A stretch of DNA of 64,000 nt from Streptomyces exfoliatus (GCF_000725545.1 NZ_JNZP01000027.1:1-64000); one strand, 5' to 3'; positions 45,366 through 56,970 are shown, numbered from the stretch's first letter. Numbers and translations are program-made. Notes: generated by a model from the sequence alone, not told the origin.

Positions 45366-46533
45366 TGGGTGCCCCGTCGGCCCGTCGGTCGGCCCGCGCG
45401 AGCGCCAGGGTCACCGTGAGCGAGGCGAGGGCGAGCAGCACCATGCCCGTACGCGGTGACGTGTACTGGGCGAGGGTGCCGGCCAGCGCCGCGCTCACCC
45501 CCTGGAGGGCCAGCATGCCCGAGCTGTGCAGCCCGAGGGCGTGACCGCTCAGCTCCTCCGGAACCAGGGTCATCAGCCGCTCCTGGTGCAGGAGGCTCGC
45601 CCCGTAGCCGACCGCCGAGACCGTCACGGCGAGGAGCGCGAGCGGCAGCGCCGGGTCCAGGGCGAACAGCAGGAACGGCGCCGCGAGCAGCGCCTGCAGG
45701 GGGAAGCGGATCCGGCCGCGCAGCCGCGCCGGCACGAAACGGCCGATGACGGTGTCCCCGGCGAGCATCCCGAGCGCGCCACAGGCGAAGAGGAGCCCGG
45801 CGCGCTCGGGGTCGTACGGCACGAAGAGCGACTCGCAGCCCACGACGAGGCCGTTGGGCACCCACAGGGCCAGGTAGCAGCGGCGGCGCGCGGGCGACGA
45901 CCACAGCCGCCGGTTGGTGCGCCAGGTCTCGGCGACCGAGGCACGGCCCTTGGCGCGCGGCGGGCGCGCGCCGAGGCCGACGCGGGCGAGGAGCGCCGCG
46001 GCGAGGTAGAGCCCGGCGCCCACGAGGACCGCGCCGCGCGGCGAGAGCAGGGCGATCAGGACGCCGCCGGTGGCGAAGCCGCCGATCTGGAAGGCGCCGA
46101 CGGACATGTTCATCACCGAGCGGCCCAGGAGGTAGTTCTCGCGGGGCAGGATCTCGTTGAGGAGCCCGTAGCGCACTCCGCCGCCCAGCGAGGCCACGAG
46201 TCCCTCGGCGAACAGGATCACGAAGACCGCCCAGGTGGGCAGCGCGGGGATCGCCAGGACCGCGGTCGCCAGGGCGAAGAAGAGCCCCATCCCCGCGATC
46301 GTGGCGCGCGGCGGCAGCCGGTCGGCGGCCGAGAGCAGGGTGGTCGCGCCGACCAGCTGGGCGAGGGAGGGGCCGAACATCGCGAGGGCGGAGAGCAGCG
46401 GGGAGCCGGTCGTGCGGAAGACGAGGGTGGCGAGACCGAGCCCGGCGACCGTCTGGGCGGCGCAGTGGGCCGAGCCGGTGAGGAAGAGCGGGGTGAACTC
46501 GGGCGTGCGGAAGAGGTCGCGGTAGCGGGGCAT
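45301..46533 (-). CDS. MFS transporter
   Basis: The 410-residue protein has about 12 membrane spans, starting MPRYRDLFRTPEFTPLFLTG, and resembles small MFS proteins annotated as efflux pumps. No substrate is apparent. It is divergent from the ArsR-like gene at 46609, which may control it; the last 22 codons overlap the HNH gene on the other strand. Confidence 0.9.
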   Translation of the reverse strand: MPRYRDLFRTPEFTPLFLTGSAHCAAQTVAGLGLATLVFRTTGSPLLSALAMFGPSLAQLVGATTLLSAADRLPPRATIAGMGLFFALATAVLAIPALPTWAVFVILFAEGLVASLGGGVRYGLLNEILPRENYLLGRSVMNMSVGAFQIGGFATGGVLIALLSPRGAVLVGAGLYLAAALLARVGLGARPPRAKGRASVAETWRTNRRLWSSPARRRCYLALWVPNGLVVGCESLFVPYDPERAGLLFACGALGMLAGDTVIGRFVPARLRGRIRFPLQALLAAPFLLFALDPALPLALLAVTVSAVGYGASLLHQERLMTLVPEELSGHALGLHSSGMLALQGVSAALAGTLAQYTSPRTGMVLLALASLTVTLALARADRRADGAPTSEAPSSGARPSPRTDRRRTA

Positions 46534-46608
46534 GCCGGGGAGTCTCCGGTGCGGCTCGTGCACGCCGGTATTGTTTCGCCGGGACGCGAAAGAACGGGGG
46601 TCGGCGTC

Positions 46609-47583
46609 ATGGGCTGGTGGCAGATCGGCACGGACTCCCTGGCCGGGAGCAGATTCGTCGTCTCGCCGCTCGCCGAGACCGTCGCGGCGTTGAAGACCCT
46701 GGACCAGGCGACCGCCGCCCACCCGGGCGAGCGGTCCTGGCTGGCCGCGCACCTCCCCGCGTACCGGGAGCGCCTCGCCGCCGAACCGCTCGACGCGCTG
46801 CTCGTACGGGCGGCCCTGGGGCCCACCTGGAACGCCGACTTCTTGACGCCGACGCCGCTGGGCGAGCGCGAGCAGTCCTTCGAGGAGGAGGTCGTGGCGG
46901 TCCGGGAGACCGAACCGGCTGATGCCGTGCCGCAGTTGGAGGTGGCGGTCGGCGGGCCCGTACCGGAGCCACTGCGGTCGGCGCGGGATCTGCCGCACCG
47001 GATGGCGGGCGTCCTGGCGTGGGTGTGGCGGGAGACGGTGCTGCCCGACTGGCCGCGCCGCCGCCGGGTCCTGGAGGCCGATGTCGTGGCGCGGACCGCA
47101 CGGCTCGCCAGGGACGGCTGGGCGGCGGCGCTCGACGAGATGTGCCCGGGGAAGATGCGTTGGCTGGGCGACGGGCGTCTGCAGGTCAATCCTCGTGCGT
47201 ACCCGCCGAGATGGGTCGACGGCGGCCGGCTGCTCTTCGTCCCCGTGACGCCGAGCCAGGGCTGGGTCTCCTGGGAGGGCTCCGAACGGTACGCCGTCGT
47301 GTACGCGTGCTCCGGCGCCCTCGCGGACGCGGCGGGTCCCGTGGTGCCCGAGGCACTCGGCGCGCTGCTCGGCGGGGCCCGCGCCGGGGTCCTCGTACGG
47401 CTCGGATCCCCCAAGTCCACCAGCCAGTTGGTGGCCCTGACCGGCCAGGGCCTCGGCTCGGTGGGACGGCATCTGAAGGTGCTGCTCGACGCCGGCCTCG
47501 TACGGAAGGGCCGGGCGGGACGGTCGGTCCTGTACGAGTGGACGGAGGCGGGCGCGGTGCTCGTACGGGCGGGCAGACCCTAG
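46609..47583 (+). CDS. ArsR-like winged-helix regulator with DUF5937-type N-terminal domain
   Basis: The 324-residue protein has a C-terminal ArsR-type HTH (LGSPKSTSQLVALTGQGLGSVGRHL, near 265-290) with the wing LVRKGRAGRSVLYEWT. The N-terminal two thirds form a domain seen in Streptomyces regulators of this kind (start GWWQIGTDSLAGSRFVVSPLAE); I recall it as DUF5937. It probably regulates the divergent MFS gene. Confidence 0.85.
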   Translation: MGWWQIGTDSLAGSRFVVSPLAETVAALKTLDQATAAHPGERSWLAAHLPAYRERLAAEPLDALLVRAALGPTWNADFLTPTPLGEREQSFEEEVVAVRETEPADAVPQLEVAVGGPVPEPLRSARDLPHRMAGVLAWVWRETVLPDWPRRRRVLEADVVARTARLARDGWAAALDEMCPGKMRWLGDGRLQVNPRAYPPRWVDGGRLLFVPVTPSQGWVSWEGSERYAVVYACSGALADAAGPVVPEALGALLGGARAGVLVRLGSPKSTSQLVALTGQGLGSVGRHLKVLLDAGLVRKGRAGRSVLYEWTEAGAVLVRAGRP

Positions 47584-47592
47584 GCGCGCGGA

Positions 47593-47630
47593 ACGGCCCC
47601 CGCCCCGGTGCTCCTCGGGGCGGGGGCCGT
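47593..47630. terminator. Bidirectional terminator between convergent genes
   Basis: ACGGCCCCCGCCCC (47593-47606) and GGGGCGGGGGCCGT (47617-47630) pair perfectly with a 10-base loop, between the ArsR-like gene and gcl. Confidence 0.88.
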
Positions 47631-47662
47631 GTCAGGGCTCCCGGATCAGGCCTTGAGGCGGA

Positions 47663-49450
<1,788 letters not shown>

Positions 49451-49530
49451 GGGAGTGCTCCTGCTTCGGCCGGGCGGATCCGAGCCCACCGGTCTGCTCC
49501 GAGAGCCCGGTACGGCTGGTCTCCGCTTGT

Positions 49531-49598
49531 TTCCGTAATGCGGAAATACTGTTCTGCTATACGGAAGCAATGTAGGTCGGGCCCCGGAGAGCCGTCAA
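49531..49598 (-). promoter_or_regulatory. gcl promoter with tandem AllR-like operators
   Basis: On the minus strand, TTGACG (49598-49593) and TACATT (49574-49569) are 18 bp apart. Two palindromes follow: TTCCG-TATAG-CAGAA (49566-49552) and the perfect TTCCG-CATTA-CGGAA (49545-49531), 21 bp apart. They begin two bases after the -10, as at hyi. Confidence 0.68.
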
Positions 49599-49698
49599 GA
49601 GAAGTCCGCCCGCCGGGACGGAGGAAGTGGCCGAAGTGCCTCCCCCGGAGGGGCGGATGGGTGGACGATGGGGCGGTCGGAACGACAGGGGGTTGACC

Positions 49699-50856
49699 GT
49701 GGGCGAGTCGGTACCGGTGCGCTGTCCTGAATGCCTGCACACGCAGGCGTACGCGGCGCCCGTCTTCCCCTGCGCGTGCGGAAGCCCGGTGGCACCGCCC
49801 GTGAAGGCCGGCGCGACGGCGGAACGGATCACGCACCGGAACTGGACGGACGCGTGGGTCACCGTCCGCTGCGAAGCGTGCGGACGGGAGGACGACTGGC
49901 CCCACCCGGAACTGGGCTGCTCGTGCGGGACGGTCCTGCGGGTACCGGTCCGGCCGGTTCCACCCGTTCGACCGGTGGAGCCGGTGGCTTCCGGAGGGAC
50001 GGACGAGGCGGAAGTGGACGGCTCGGACCCCGGAGCGGTCGGGGACGTCGCGGACGTCGGCGGGCCGGTTTCGACCGGGTCCGCCCCGGCCTGGCCCCAG
50101 GGGCCCCGGACGGTCGACCGCGGCTCGGAGTGGTTCGGCGCCGGTCCTGCCGGCGGCCGCGGCGCGGGTACGGGTACGGGCGGACAGGGTGCGGCCGGCG
50201 TCCGCGCGAGCGACACCGGCACCCCTTACGGCGGACCGGACACCAGCGCACCCGGCACCGGCAGCGGCACCGGCGGGCCCGACTCCGGCCGGTCCGGCCC
50301 GGGGCCGCAGCCCGAGCCCGAGGATCCGCCCCGCGCGACCGCGTCCCCGACGCCGCCCCCGTCACACGGGCCCCAGGGGCCCCACGCACCCCTCACGCCC
50401 CCACGATCGCGCCCGTTCGCCGAGCGCTACCCCGTGCACATACCGCTGCCGCCCACCGGCCCCCGCCCCGCTCCGGCCCGGGGCACCTTCCAGCCCCTGA
50501 CCATCAGGACCGCGCGGGACGCGGTCGCCGCTGCCGCGGAGTACCTGCGGTGGCTCGGGTTCCGGGACGTCGTCCAGCCGGAGGAGCGCCCCGCGTCCGG
50601 TGTGGACCTGCGGGCCCCCGGGCTCGTCGCGCAGGTCGACCCCAGCACCCGGCCCACCGGACTCAGGGCAGTCGAGTGCCTGTGGCTCAACGGACTCAGC
50701 ACCTCCGCCGTGAGCGTGTGCTTCTCGCTGGCCGGCTACACACCGGAGGCCCGCTCACGCGCCGCCGAGATCGGTCTCCCGCTCTTCGTCCTGGACCTGA
50801 CGGGCACCCCGCAGCCGGTGAACGACGCCGCCGACGGCCTGGCCACGGGCGCCTGA
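49699..50856 (+). CDS. Zinc-ribbon protein with a degenerate Mrr-like C-terminal domain
   Basis: The 385-residue protein has two N-terminal zinc ribbons (CPEC...CACG and CEAC...CSCG), a long Gly/Pro-rich linker (about residues 85-270), and a C-terminal domain with YLRWLGFRDV, SGVDLRAPGLVAQVD and VCFSLAGYTPEARSRAAEIG. The order resembles Mrr-type restriction folds (G-x-D ... Q-x-K), but the Lys is absent (QVD). GTG start at 49699 with AGGGGG; an upstream GTG at 49627 is possible. Role unknown. Confidence 0.72.
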   Translation: MGESVPVRCPECLHTQAYAAPVFPCACGSPVAPPVKAGATAERITHRNWTDAWVTVRCEACGREDDWPHPELGCSCGTVLRVPVRPVPPVRPVEPVASGGTDEAEVDGSDPGAVGDVADVGGPVSTGSAPAWPQGPRTVDRGSEWFGAGPAGGRGAGTGTGGQGAAGVRASDTGTPYGGPDTSAPGTGSGTGGPDSGRSGPGPQPEPEDPPRATASPTPPPSHGPQGPHAPLTPPRSRPFAERYPVHIPLPPTGPRPAPARGTFQPLTIRTARDAVAAAAEYLRWLGFRDVVQPEERPASGVDLRAPGLVAQVDPSTRPTGLRAVECLWLNGLSTSAVSVCFSLAGYTPEARSRAAEIGLPLFVLDLTGTPQPVNDAADGLATGA

Positions 50857-50970
50857 GCCCTCCGCGCCGGGATCCCGGGCCGGTACCCCAGGACCTCGAC
50901 ATCCGAAATCGGCCATTCACGCGTGACGATCACGGTCTTCCGGGCACAACACCCTCGGGGGGTGGGCGTC

Positions 50971-51771
50971 ATGCCGACGGGGATGTGGTGGTTCATCGGA
51001 GCGGCCTGCGGGCAGCTGCTGCTCGCCGCCGTGCTGTGGGGAACCCGCAGCCGGAGAAGCGGAGCGCCGCCCCCTGACGAGGTGCCGCCGCCGCAGGCCC
51101 TGGCGCTGCTGCGGGGCGGGCGGCGGGCCGCCGTCACCGTGGCGCTCGTGGCACTGCACCAGCGCGGGGCGGTCGCGGCGGGCCGCAAACATACGATTCG
51201 GGCCAACGGCGGACCGGGGCGGACCGCCGACCCCGTACAGCTGGGTGTGCACCGGGCGCTCCGCCGGGCCTTCCCGCTGCGGGACCTCGTGCTGCGTCCC
51301 GAGGCGCGGCGGGCGGTGGACTCGCTGCGGAGCGAACTGCGGGCGGCCGGCCTGCTCGGATCGCCCGGGCGGCTGGGGGCGGCCAGCGCGCTGCTCGGCT
51401 GCGTACCCCTGACGCTGGCGGTGGGGGCGTACGCGACGGCGCCGTCCGGTGCGGTGTTGACCGTGGTGTTCGCGGCGGGTGCGCTGCCGCTGCTCGCGGC
51501 GCTGACACTGTTGCGGCTGCTGCCGCCGACCCGGGCGGCGCGGCGCCTCCTCGCCGCCCTGCGGGAGCGGTATCCGCTGCCGGCGCACCGGGGCGAGGTG
51601 ACGGACGGCCGGCTGGTCCAGCTGTACGTGGCGTTGTACGGCGATCCGGCGCTCGCCCTGTTCCTGCCCCGTTTCTCGCGGGAGGGCGGGCTGCTCGACC
51701 GGCCGGCGGAGGCGGACCGGAACCGGCCGCCGCCGGATCCCCGTCCGGCCACGGGTGACCGTCCGGGGTGA
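50971..51771 (+). CDS. TIGR04222-like membrane protein
   Basis: The 266-residue protein has one N-terminal helix (MWWFIGAACGQLLLAAVLWG), a cytoplasmic domain with RRAAVTVALVALHQRGAVAAG, two helices in the middle and a tail. I assign it to the TIGR04222 group of Cys-poor actinobacterial membrane proteins with moderate certainty. The ATG at 50971 has GGGGGG upstream. It is followed by the acetyltransferase gene after 19 bp. Confidence 0.65.
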   Translation: MPTGMWWFIGAACGQLLLAAVLWGTRSRRSGAPPPDEVPPPQALALLRGGRRAAVTVALVALHQRGAVAAGRKHTIRANGGPGRTADPVQLGVHRALRRAFPLRDLVLRPEARRAVDSLRSELRAAGLLGSPGRLGAASALLGCVPLTLAVGAYATAPSGAVLTVVFAAGALPLLAALTLLRLLPPTRAARRLLAALRERYPLPAHRGEVTDGRLVQLYVALYGDPALALFLPRFSREGGLLDRPAEADRNRPPPDPRPATGDRPG

Positions 51772-51790
51772 GCCCGCGCCATACTGTCGT

Positions 51791-52318
51791 ATGCGCATCA
51801 GAGCGGCCGCTCCGGCCGAACTCCCGCTGCTCCAGGACATCGAACGGGCGGCGGGCGAGCCGTTCCGCACCCTCGGCATGGCGGCGATCGCCGACGACGA
51901 CCCCCTGCCGCTGGACGTCATGGAGTCGTACCGCTGCGCGGGCCGGGCGTGGGTGGCGGTGGACGCCGCCGATCGTCCGGTCGCGTATCTCCTCGCCGAC
52001 ACGGTCGACGGCGCCGCCCACATCGAGCAGGTGTCGGTGCATCCCGGGGCCGCGCGCCGGGGCGTCGGCCGGGCGCTGATCGAGCACCTGGCCGCGTCCG
52101 CCAGGGAGCAGGGCCTGGCGGCGCTGACCCTGACGACGTTCACCGAGGTGCCGTGGAACGCCCCGTACTACACGCGGCTCGGCTTCCGCCCGCTCGCGGA
52201 GTCCGACCCGGCCCTGACGGAGGGCCTGCGCGCCATCAGCCGCGCCGAGGCCGCCCACGGCCTCTCCGTCTGGCCCCGTGTCTGCATGCGCCGGGAGGTG
52301 GAGGGGTCCGCCCCTTGA
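51791..52318 (+). CDS. GNAT-family N-acetyltransferase
   Basis: The 175-residue protein has the acetyl-CoA site VSVHPGAARRGVGRALIEHL and the C-terminal WNAPYYTRLGFRPL, both typical of GNAT enzymes. It starts MRIRAAAPAELPLL. The acceptor is unknown. Same strand and close spacing as the previous membrane-protein gene. Confidence 0.9.
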   Translation: MRIRAAAPAELPLLQDIERAAGEPFRTLGMAAIADDDPLPLDVMESYRCAGRAWVAVDAADRPVAYLLADTVDGAAHIEQVSVHPGAARRGVGRALIEHLAASAREQGLAALTLTTFTEVPWNAPYYTRLGFRPLAESDPALTEGLRAISRAEAAHGLSVWPRVCMRREVEGSAP

Positions 52319-52351
52319 GGACCCCTCGCGCGCGGTCCGGCGCGCCGCACC

Positions 52352-52456
52352 CGATGCCCGGTGCGTCCCCCCGCCATGCGGTGCGCCCCACCCGCCGTGC
52401 GGTGCGTCCCACCCGGCGTGCGGTGCGTCCCACCCGGCATGCGGTGCGCCTCACCC
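52352..52456. repeat. 21-bp tandem repeat, about five copies
   Basis: Four good copies start at 52373, 52394, 52415 and 52436, each with TGCGGTGCG and CCCACCC-like ends, and a degenerate copy lies at 52352-52372. The period is 21 bp. It lies between the convergent acetyltransferase and oxidoreductase genes, and its last bases overlap the end of the latter. Confidence 0.82.
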
Positions 52457-53110
52457 GCTCTCCTCACTCGGGCCCGTCGCGTACGCCAACGGCGGCGCGA
52501 TCGCGCGTACGTCGACCTGCTCCGCCACCCACAGTCCGATGAACAGCGCGGCGGTCGCCTCCAGCAGTCCGGCCCGGTCCAGGCCGCCTCCGGGCACCGG
52601 CTCGCAGCCCACGTCCCGTACCAGCTCGTACACCCGGGCGAGCGCCGCCTCGTCGTCCCCGCAGACGGGAACCGCGAGGGGCTGACCGTCGAAGGCCGGC
52701 GGGGTCATCCGCCACACGTCCTCGTGGCAGAGGTTGAAGGCCTTGACGACCCGCGCACCCGGTGCCGCCGCGGCGAGACGGCGCGCCGCCGAGGGCCCGC
52801 CCTCCGTCAGCAGCCGGAAGCCGGGCCCGACCGGATTGGCGCAGTCGAGCAGGACCTTCCCGCTCAGCGCCCCCCGCAACGCCCTGACGACGTCGGTCCC
52901 GGCGCCGTACGGCAGGGCGGCCAGCACGACCTCGCCGAAGCGCGCCGCCTCGTCCGGACCGCCGTGTCCCGCGGAGCCCCCGATGCGTGTCGCGAGCCGT
53001 CGGGCCTTCCCCTCGTCCCGGCCTCCGACGAACACCTCGTGCCCGGCCCTCACCCAGTGCGTGGCCAGCGCGTCGGCCATGTTCCCCGTTCCCAGCACAC
53101 CGATCTTCAA
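52451..53110 (-). CDS. F420-type NADP oxidoreductase-like protein
   Basis: The 219-residue protein begins LKIGVLGTGNMADALA (Rossmann GxGxxA) and has VKAFNLC and VCGDDEAA, typical of the NADP-binding 2 family that contains F420:NADP reductases. A TTG at 53110 with AGAGGGGCGG upstream is the best start; the ATG at 53179 would run into the HxlR promoter. It is divergent from HxlR, its likely regulator. Confidence 0.85.
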   Translation of the reverse strand: MKIGVLGTGNMADALATHWVRAGHEVFVGGRDEGKARRLATRIGGSAGHGGPDEAARFGEVVLAALPYGAGTDVVRALRGALSGKVLLDCANPVGPGFRLLTEGGPSAARRLAAAAPGARVVKAFNLCHEDVWRMTPPAFDGQPLAVPVCGDDEAALARVYELVRDVGCEPVPGGGLDRAGLLEATAALFIGLWVAEQVDVRAIAPPLAYATGPSEESG

Positions 53111-53186
53111 CGTTCCGCCCCTCTCCGCGTCTGCCTCATCCGCTTCGGGGACGAGACTAGGAAACCCGTCAGGCACCATTCGGTAC

Positions 53187-53537
53187 GTGACGACCGACGC
53201 CTATCTCGCCGACTGCCGCGCCCGCCTCGCCTTCGACCTGCTCTCCCACACCTGGAACGCCGTGCTGATCTGGAGCCTGCGGGAGGGGCCCAGGCGCCCC
53301 GGCGAACTCCGTGAGCGCATCGGCGGCATCAGCCCCAAGGTGCTGACCGAGACGCTGCGCCGGCTGGAGTTCAACGGCCTCGTGGAGAGACGTTCCTACG
53401 CCGAGGCACCACCCCGCGTCGAGTACGAACTCACCGCCCTGGGAAGGACGTTGCTGGGTCCGATCGACGCGTTCGGCGCCTGGGCCTTCGAGCACGGCGA
53501 CGAGGTCATGGCCGCCCAGGAGCGCAACGGCGGGTGA
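53187..53537 (+). CDS. HxlR-family transcriptional regulator
   Basis: The 116-residue protein has the HxlR winged HTH: LLSHTWNAVLIWSLREGPRRPGELRERIGGISPKVLTETLRRLE, then VERRSYAEAPPRVEYELT. The GTG at 53187 was chosen for length. HxlR proteins often sense electrophiles or aldehydes and control a divergent oxidoreductase, which fits here. Confidence 0.88.
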   Translation: MTTDAYLADCRARLAFDLLSHTWNAVLIWSLREGPRRPGELRERIGGISPKVLTETLRRLEFNGLVERRSYAEAPPRVEYELTALGRTLLGPIDAFGAWAFEHGDEVMAAQERNGG

Positions 53538-53559
53538 GCCCCGGGGCGTCGCCGGCATG

Positions 53560-55173
53560 TCAGGGCGTACGCCCGGTGTCTCCGTACCGCTGCCGCAGTT
53601 CCACCTTCCGCACCTTGCCGCTCACCGTCATCGGGAAGTCGGTGAGGATCTCCACCCTGCGCGGGATCTTGTAGTGGGCGAGCCGGTCCCGGCAGAAGGC
53701 GGTGAGCTCCTCCAGGGTGGGGGCGTCGGCGGGGTCGCGGGGGACGACGCAGGCCAGGATCTCCTCGCCGTAGTGCTCGTCGGGGACTCCCACGACCTGC
53801 ACGTCGGCGATCTTCGGGTGTCCGTGGAGGAACTCCTCGATCTCGCGCGGGTACACGTTCTCGCCACCCCGGATGATCATGTCCTTGATGCGGCCGACGA
53901 TCTGCACGTAGCCGTCGTCGCGCATCACCGCCAGGTCCCCGGTGCGCATCCAGCGGCCGGCGTCGATCGCCTCCGCGGTCTTCTCCGGTTCGTTCCAGTA
54001 GCCGAGCATCACGCTGTAGCCGCGGGTGCGGAGTTCTCCCGCCGTGCCGCGCTCCACGGTGACGCCGGTCGCCGGGTCGCTGATCTTCACCTCGACGTGC
54101 GGCATCACTCGGCCGACCGTGCCCGTGCGGCGCTCCAGGTCGTCGTCGCGCCGGGTCTGGGTGGAGACGGGCGAGGTCTCCGTCATGCCGTAACAGATCG
54201 ACACCTCGGCCATGTTCATCTCGGCGACGACCCGCTTCATCACCTCGACGGGGCACGGCGAGCCCGCCATGATCCCGGTGCGGAGGGTGGAGAGGTCGTA
54301 CGAGGCGAAGTCGGGCAGGTTCAGCTCGGCGATGAACATCGTCGGGACGCCGTAGAGCGAGGTGCACCGCTCCTCCTGCACCGCCCTGAGCGTGGCCGCC
54401 GGGTCGAAGGAGGGCGCGGGGATCACCATGCAGGCGCCGTGCGAGGTGGCGGCCAGATTCCCCATGACCATGCCGAAGCAGTGGTAGAAGGGCACCGGGA
54501 GGCAGATCCGGTCCTGCTCGGTGTAGGCGATCATCTCGCCGACGAAGTAACCGTTGTTGAGGATGTTGTGGTGGGAGAGCGTGGCTCCCTTCGGGAAGCC
54601 CGTCGTCCCCGAGGTGTACTGGATGTTGACGGGTTCGTCGCAGGACAGCGGCTCGGGGCGCAGCTCTCCGGGCGTACGGGTGAGGTACGCGTCCCAGCTC
54701 TCGTCCCCGAAGTAGACCGCCTCGCGCAACTCCGGGCACTTGGCGCGCACTTGCTCGACCATCGCCCGGTAGTCGCTCGTCCTGTGGGCGAGCGAGGCGA
54801 AGAGCAGGGTGATCCCCGCCTGGTTGAGGACGTAGGCCAACTCATGTGCGCGATAAGCCGGGTTGATGGTGACCATGACGGCGCCGATGCGGGCGGTGGC
54901 GTACTGGACGAGGACCCACTCGGCGCAGTTGACCGCCCAGATGCCGACCCGGTCGCCCTTCCGTACGCCGCTGCCGAGCAGGGCCCCGGCGAGGCGGTCG
55001 ACGTCGGCGCCGAACCGGGCGTACGTCCAGCGGCGTCCGGTGGGGACGTCGACGAGCGCCTCCCGGTCGGGCCAGGCGGCGACGGCCCGGTCCAGGTTGG
55101 CGCCGATGGTGTCGCCGAGGAGGGCGGTGGTGGACACCCCGTGGGCGTACGAGAGTTCCTTGGGCGCACTCAC
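53560..55173 (-). CDS. Fatty acyl-CoA synthetase (FadD-like)
   Basis: The 537-residue adenylating enzyme activates fatty acids with ATP and CoA. The P-loop TSGTTGFPK lies at 187-195, the AMP motif YGMTETSP in the middle, and the C-terminal catalytic Lys in VSGKVRKVE. The GTG at 55173 overlaps the stop of the next synthetase gene (GTGA). The two together suggest joint control by the divergent GAF-LuxR regulator. Confidence 0.93.
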   Translation of the reverse strand: MSAPKELSYAHGVSTTALLGDTIGANLDRAVAAWPDREALVDVPTGRRWTYARFGADVDRLAGALLGSGVRKGDRVGIWAVNCAEWVLVQYATARIGAVMVTINPAYRAHELAYVLNQAGITLLFASLAHRTSDYRAMVEQVRAKCPELREAVYFGDESWDAYLTRTPGELRPEPLSCDEPVNIQYTSGTTGFPKGATLSHHNILNNGYFVGEMIAYTEQDRICLPVPFYHCFGMVMGNLAATSHGACMVIPAPSFDPAATLRAVQEERCTSLYGVPTMFIAELNLPDFASYDLSTLRTGIMAGSPCPVEVMKRVVAEMNMAEVSICYGMTETSPVSTQTRRDDDLERRTGTVGRVMPHVEVKISDPATGVTVERGTAGELRTRGYSVMLGYWNEPEKTAEAIDAGRWMRTGDLAVMRDDGYVQIVGRIKDMIIRGGENVYPREIEEFLHGHPKIADVQVVGVPDEHYGEEILACVVPRDPADAPTLEELTAFCRDRLAHYKIPRRVEILTDFPMTVSGKVRKVELRQRYGDTGRTP

Positions 55174-56855
55174 GTGAGGTCCCCTTCCGCGTACTCCTTG
55201 CCGCCGCCTTCCGCCGTGAGCCGGCGCAGCTCCACGCGCCGGATCTTGCCCGAGACCGTCTTGGGCAGCTCGGCGAACTCGATGCGCCGGATCCGCTTGT
55301 ACGGGGCGAGGACCGCGCGCGAGTGGGCGAAGAGGGCCTTCGCGGTCTCCTCGCCCGGCTCCCAGCCGGCCGCGAGGACGACGTACGCCTTGGGGACGGC
55401 GAGCCGCAGCGGATCGGGGGCGGGGACGACGGCCGCCTCGGCGACGGCCTCGTGCTCCAGGAGGGCGCTCTCCAGCTCGAAGGGGCTGATCTTGTAGTCG
55501 GAGGCCTTGAAGACGTCGTCGGCGCGCCCGATGTACGTGATGTAGCCGTCCTCGTCCCGTGAGCCGATGTCTCCGGTGCGGTAGTAGCCGTCGGCCATCG
55601 CCTCGGCCGTCTTCTCCGGGTCGCCGTGGTAGCCGGTCATCAGGCCCACCGGGTTGGCGGACAGGTCGAGGCAGATCTCGCCCTCCGCCACGTCCGGCGC
55701 TCCGCTGACCGGGTCGACGAGGGTGACGCGGAAGCCGGGGCTCGGGCGGCCCATGGAGCCCTCCTTGAGCCGCTGGCCGGGGCTGTTGGAGACCTGGACG
55801 GCGGTCTCGGTCTGGCCGAAGCCGTCCCGGACGGTGACGCCCCAGGCGCGCCGCACCGACTCGATGACCTCGGGGTTGAGCGGTTCGCCCGCGGCGACGA
55901 CCTCGCGCGGCGGGGCCTTCAGGCGGCTCAGGTCGGCCTGGACCAGCATCCGCCACACGGTCGGCGGGGCGCAGAAGCTGGTGACGCCGTTCCGGTCCAT
56001 CTCGCCCATCAGCCGGGCCGGATCGAAGCGCGTGTAGTTGTGGACGAAGACGGTCGCCTCCGCGTTCCACGGGGCGAACAGGTTGGACCAGGCGTGCTTG
56101 GCCCAGCCGGGCGAGGAGATGTTGAGGTGCACGTCGCCCGGCCTGAGGCCGATCCAGTACATCGTCGAGAGGTGCCCCACCGGGTACGAGGTGTGGGTGT
56201 GCTCGACCAGCTTGGGCCGGGCGGTCGTACCGGAGGTGAAGTACAGCATCAGGGTGTCGTCGGCGAGGGTGACGCCGTCGGGCTCGAACACGTCGGACTC
56301 GCCGTCGGCGAGCTCGTACCCCAGCCAGCTCACGCCGTCGCCGCCGACCGCGATCCGGGTGTAATCCCCGGGGATGTCGTCGAACTTGGCGGTGTCCTCG
56401 GCGCGAGCGATCACATGGCGGGCGCGGCCCCGCTCGACGCGGTCGCGGAGGTCGGCCGGGCCGAGGAGCGGGGTGGCGGGGATGACGACGGCGCGCAGCT
56501 TCATCGCGGCGAGGACGGTCTCCCACAGCTCGACCTGGTTGCCGAGCATCACGATGATCCGGTCGCCGGCGCGCACGCCCTGGGCCCTGAGCCAGTTCGC
56601 GACCCGGTTAGAGCGGGCGGCCATCCCGGCGAAGGACACCTTCGTCTCGGAGCCGTCCTCCTCGACGAGGTGGAGCGCGGTCCTCCCGTTCCCCTCGGCG
56701 ATGACGTCGAACCAGTCGAGCGCCCAGTTGAACCGGTCGGACCGGGGCCAGGCGAAGCCCTCGTAGGCCGTCTCGTAGTCCTCGCGATGCTGGAGCAGGA
56801 AGTCCCGGGCGGCCCGGAACCTCTCCGTCGCGCCGGTCGCGCTCGTCACGGTCAT
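55170..56855 (-). CDS. AMP-binding acyl-CoA synthetase (acetyl/benzoyl-type)
   Basis: The 561-residue protein has TSGTTARPK at 207-215, [23 protein letters not shown] and the C-terminal VSGKIRR with the active Lys. The N-terminal [15 protein letters not shown] resembles medium-chain or aromatic acyl-CoA ligases. The ATG at 56855 has a strong GAGGAGG. First gene of the operon. Confidence 0.92.
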   Translation of the reverse strand: MTVTSATGATERFRAARDFLLQHREDYETAYEGFAWPRSDRFNWALDWFDVIAEGNGRTALHLVEEDGSETKVSFAGMAARSNRVANWLRAQGVRAGDRIIVMLGNQVELWETVLAAMKLRAVVIPATPLLGPADLRDRVERGRARHVIARAEDTAKFDDIPGDYTRIAVGGDGVSWLGYELADGESDVFEPDGVTLADDTLMLYFTSGTTARPKLVEHTHTSYPVGHLSTMYWIGLRPGDVHLNISSPGWAKHAWSNLFAPWNAEATVFVHNYTRFDPARLMGEMDRNGVTSFCAPPTVWRMLVQADLSRLKAPPREVVAAGEPLNPEVIESVRRAWGVTVRDGFGQTETAVQVSNSPGQRLKEGSMGRPSPGFRVTLVDPVSGAPDVAEGEICLDLSANPVGLMTGYHGDPEKTAEAMADGYYRTGDIGSRDEDGYITYIGRADDVFKASDYKISPFELESALLEHEAVAEAAVVPAPDPLRLAVPKAYVVLAAGWEPGEETAKALFAHSRAVLAPYKRIRRIEFAELPKTVSGKIRRVELRRLTAEGGGKEYAEGDLT

Positions 56856-56916
56856 ATGTCCTCCTCGTTGCGGCACCGGTCCCGGACATCGTGTAATCAG
56901 TGACCCAGGTCTCACT

Positions 56917-56932
56917 ACCCCCGTTCGGGGGT
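56917..56932. promoter_or_regulatory. Palindrome ACCCCCG-TT-CGGGGGT
   Basis: A perfect 16-bp palindrome between the divergent synthetase operon (start 56855) and the GAF-LuxR gene (start 56971). Its position 39 bp before the regulator start suggests an operator for that regulator. It could also form a small hairpin. Confidence 0.55.
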
Positions 56933-56970
56933 GAACCGGCCGGCCTGCGACGGGGAGACAGGAGAGAGCG

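Noticed and set aside
53560..56526. 988-codon frame suggesting a fused double acyl-CoA synthetase
   Set aside because: The N-terminal half is the out-of-frame shadow of the neighbouring synthetase; the true genes overlap as GTGA and are separate.
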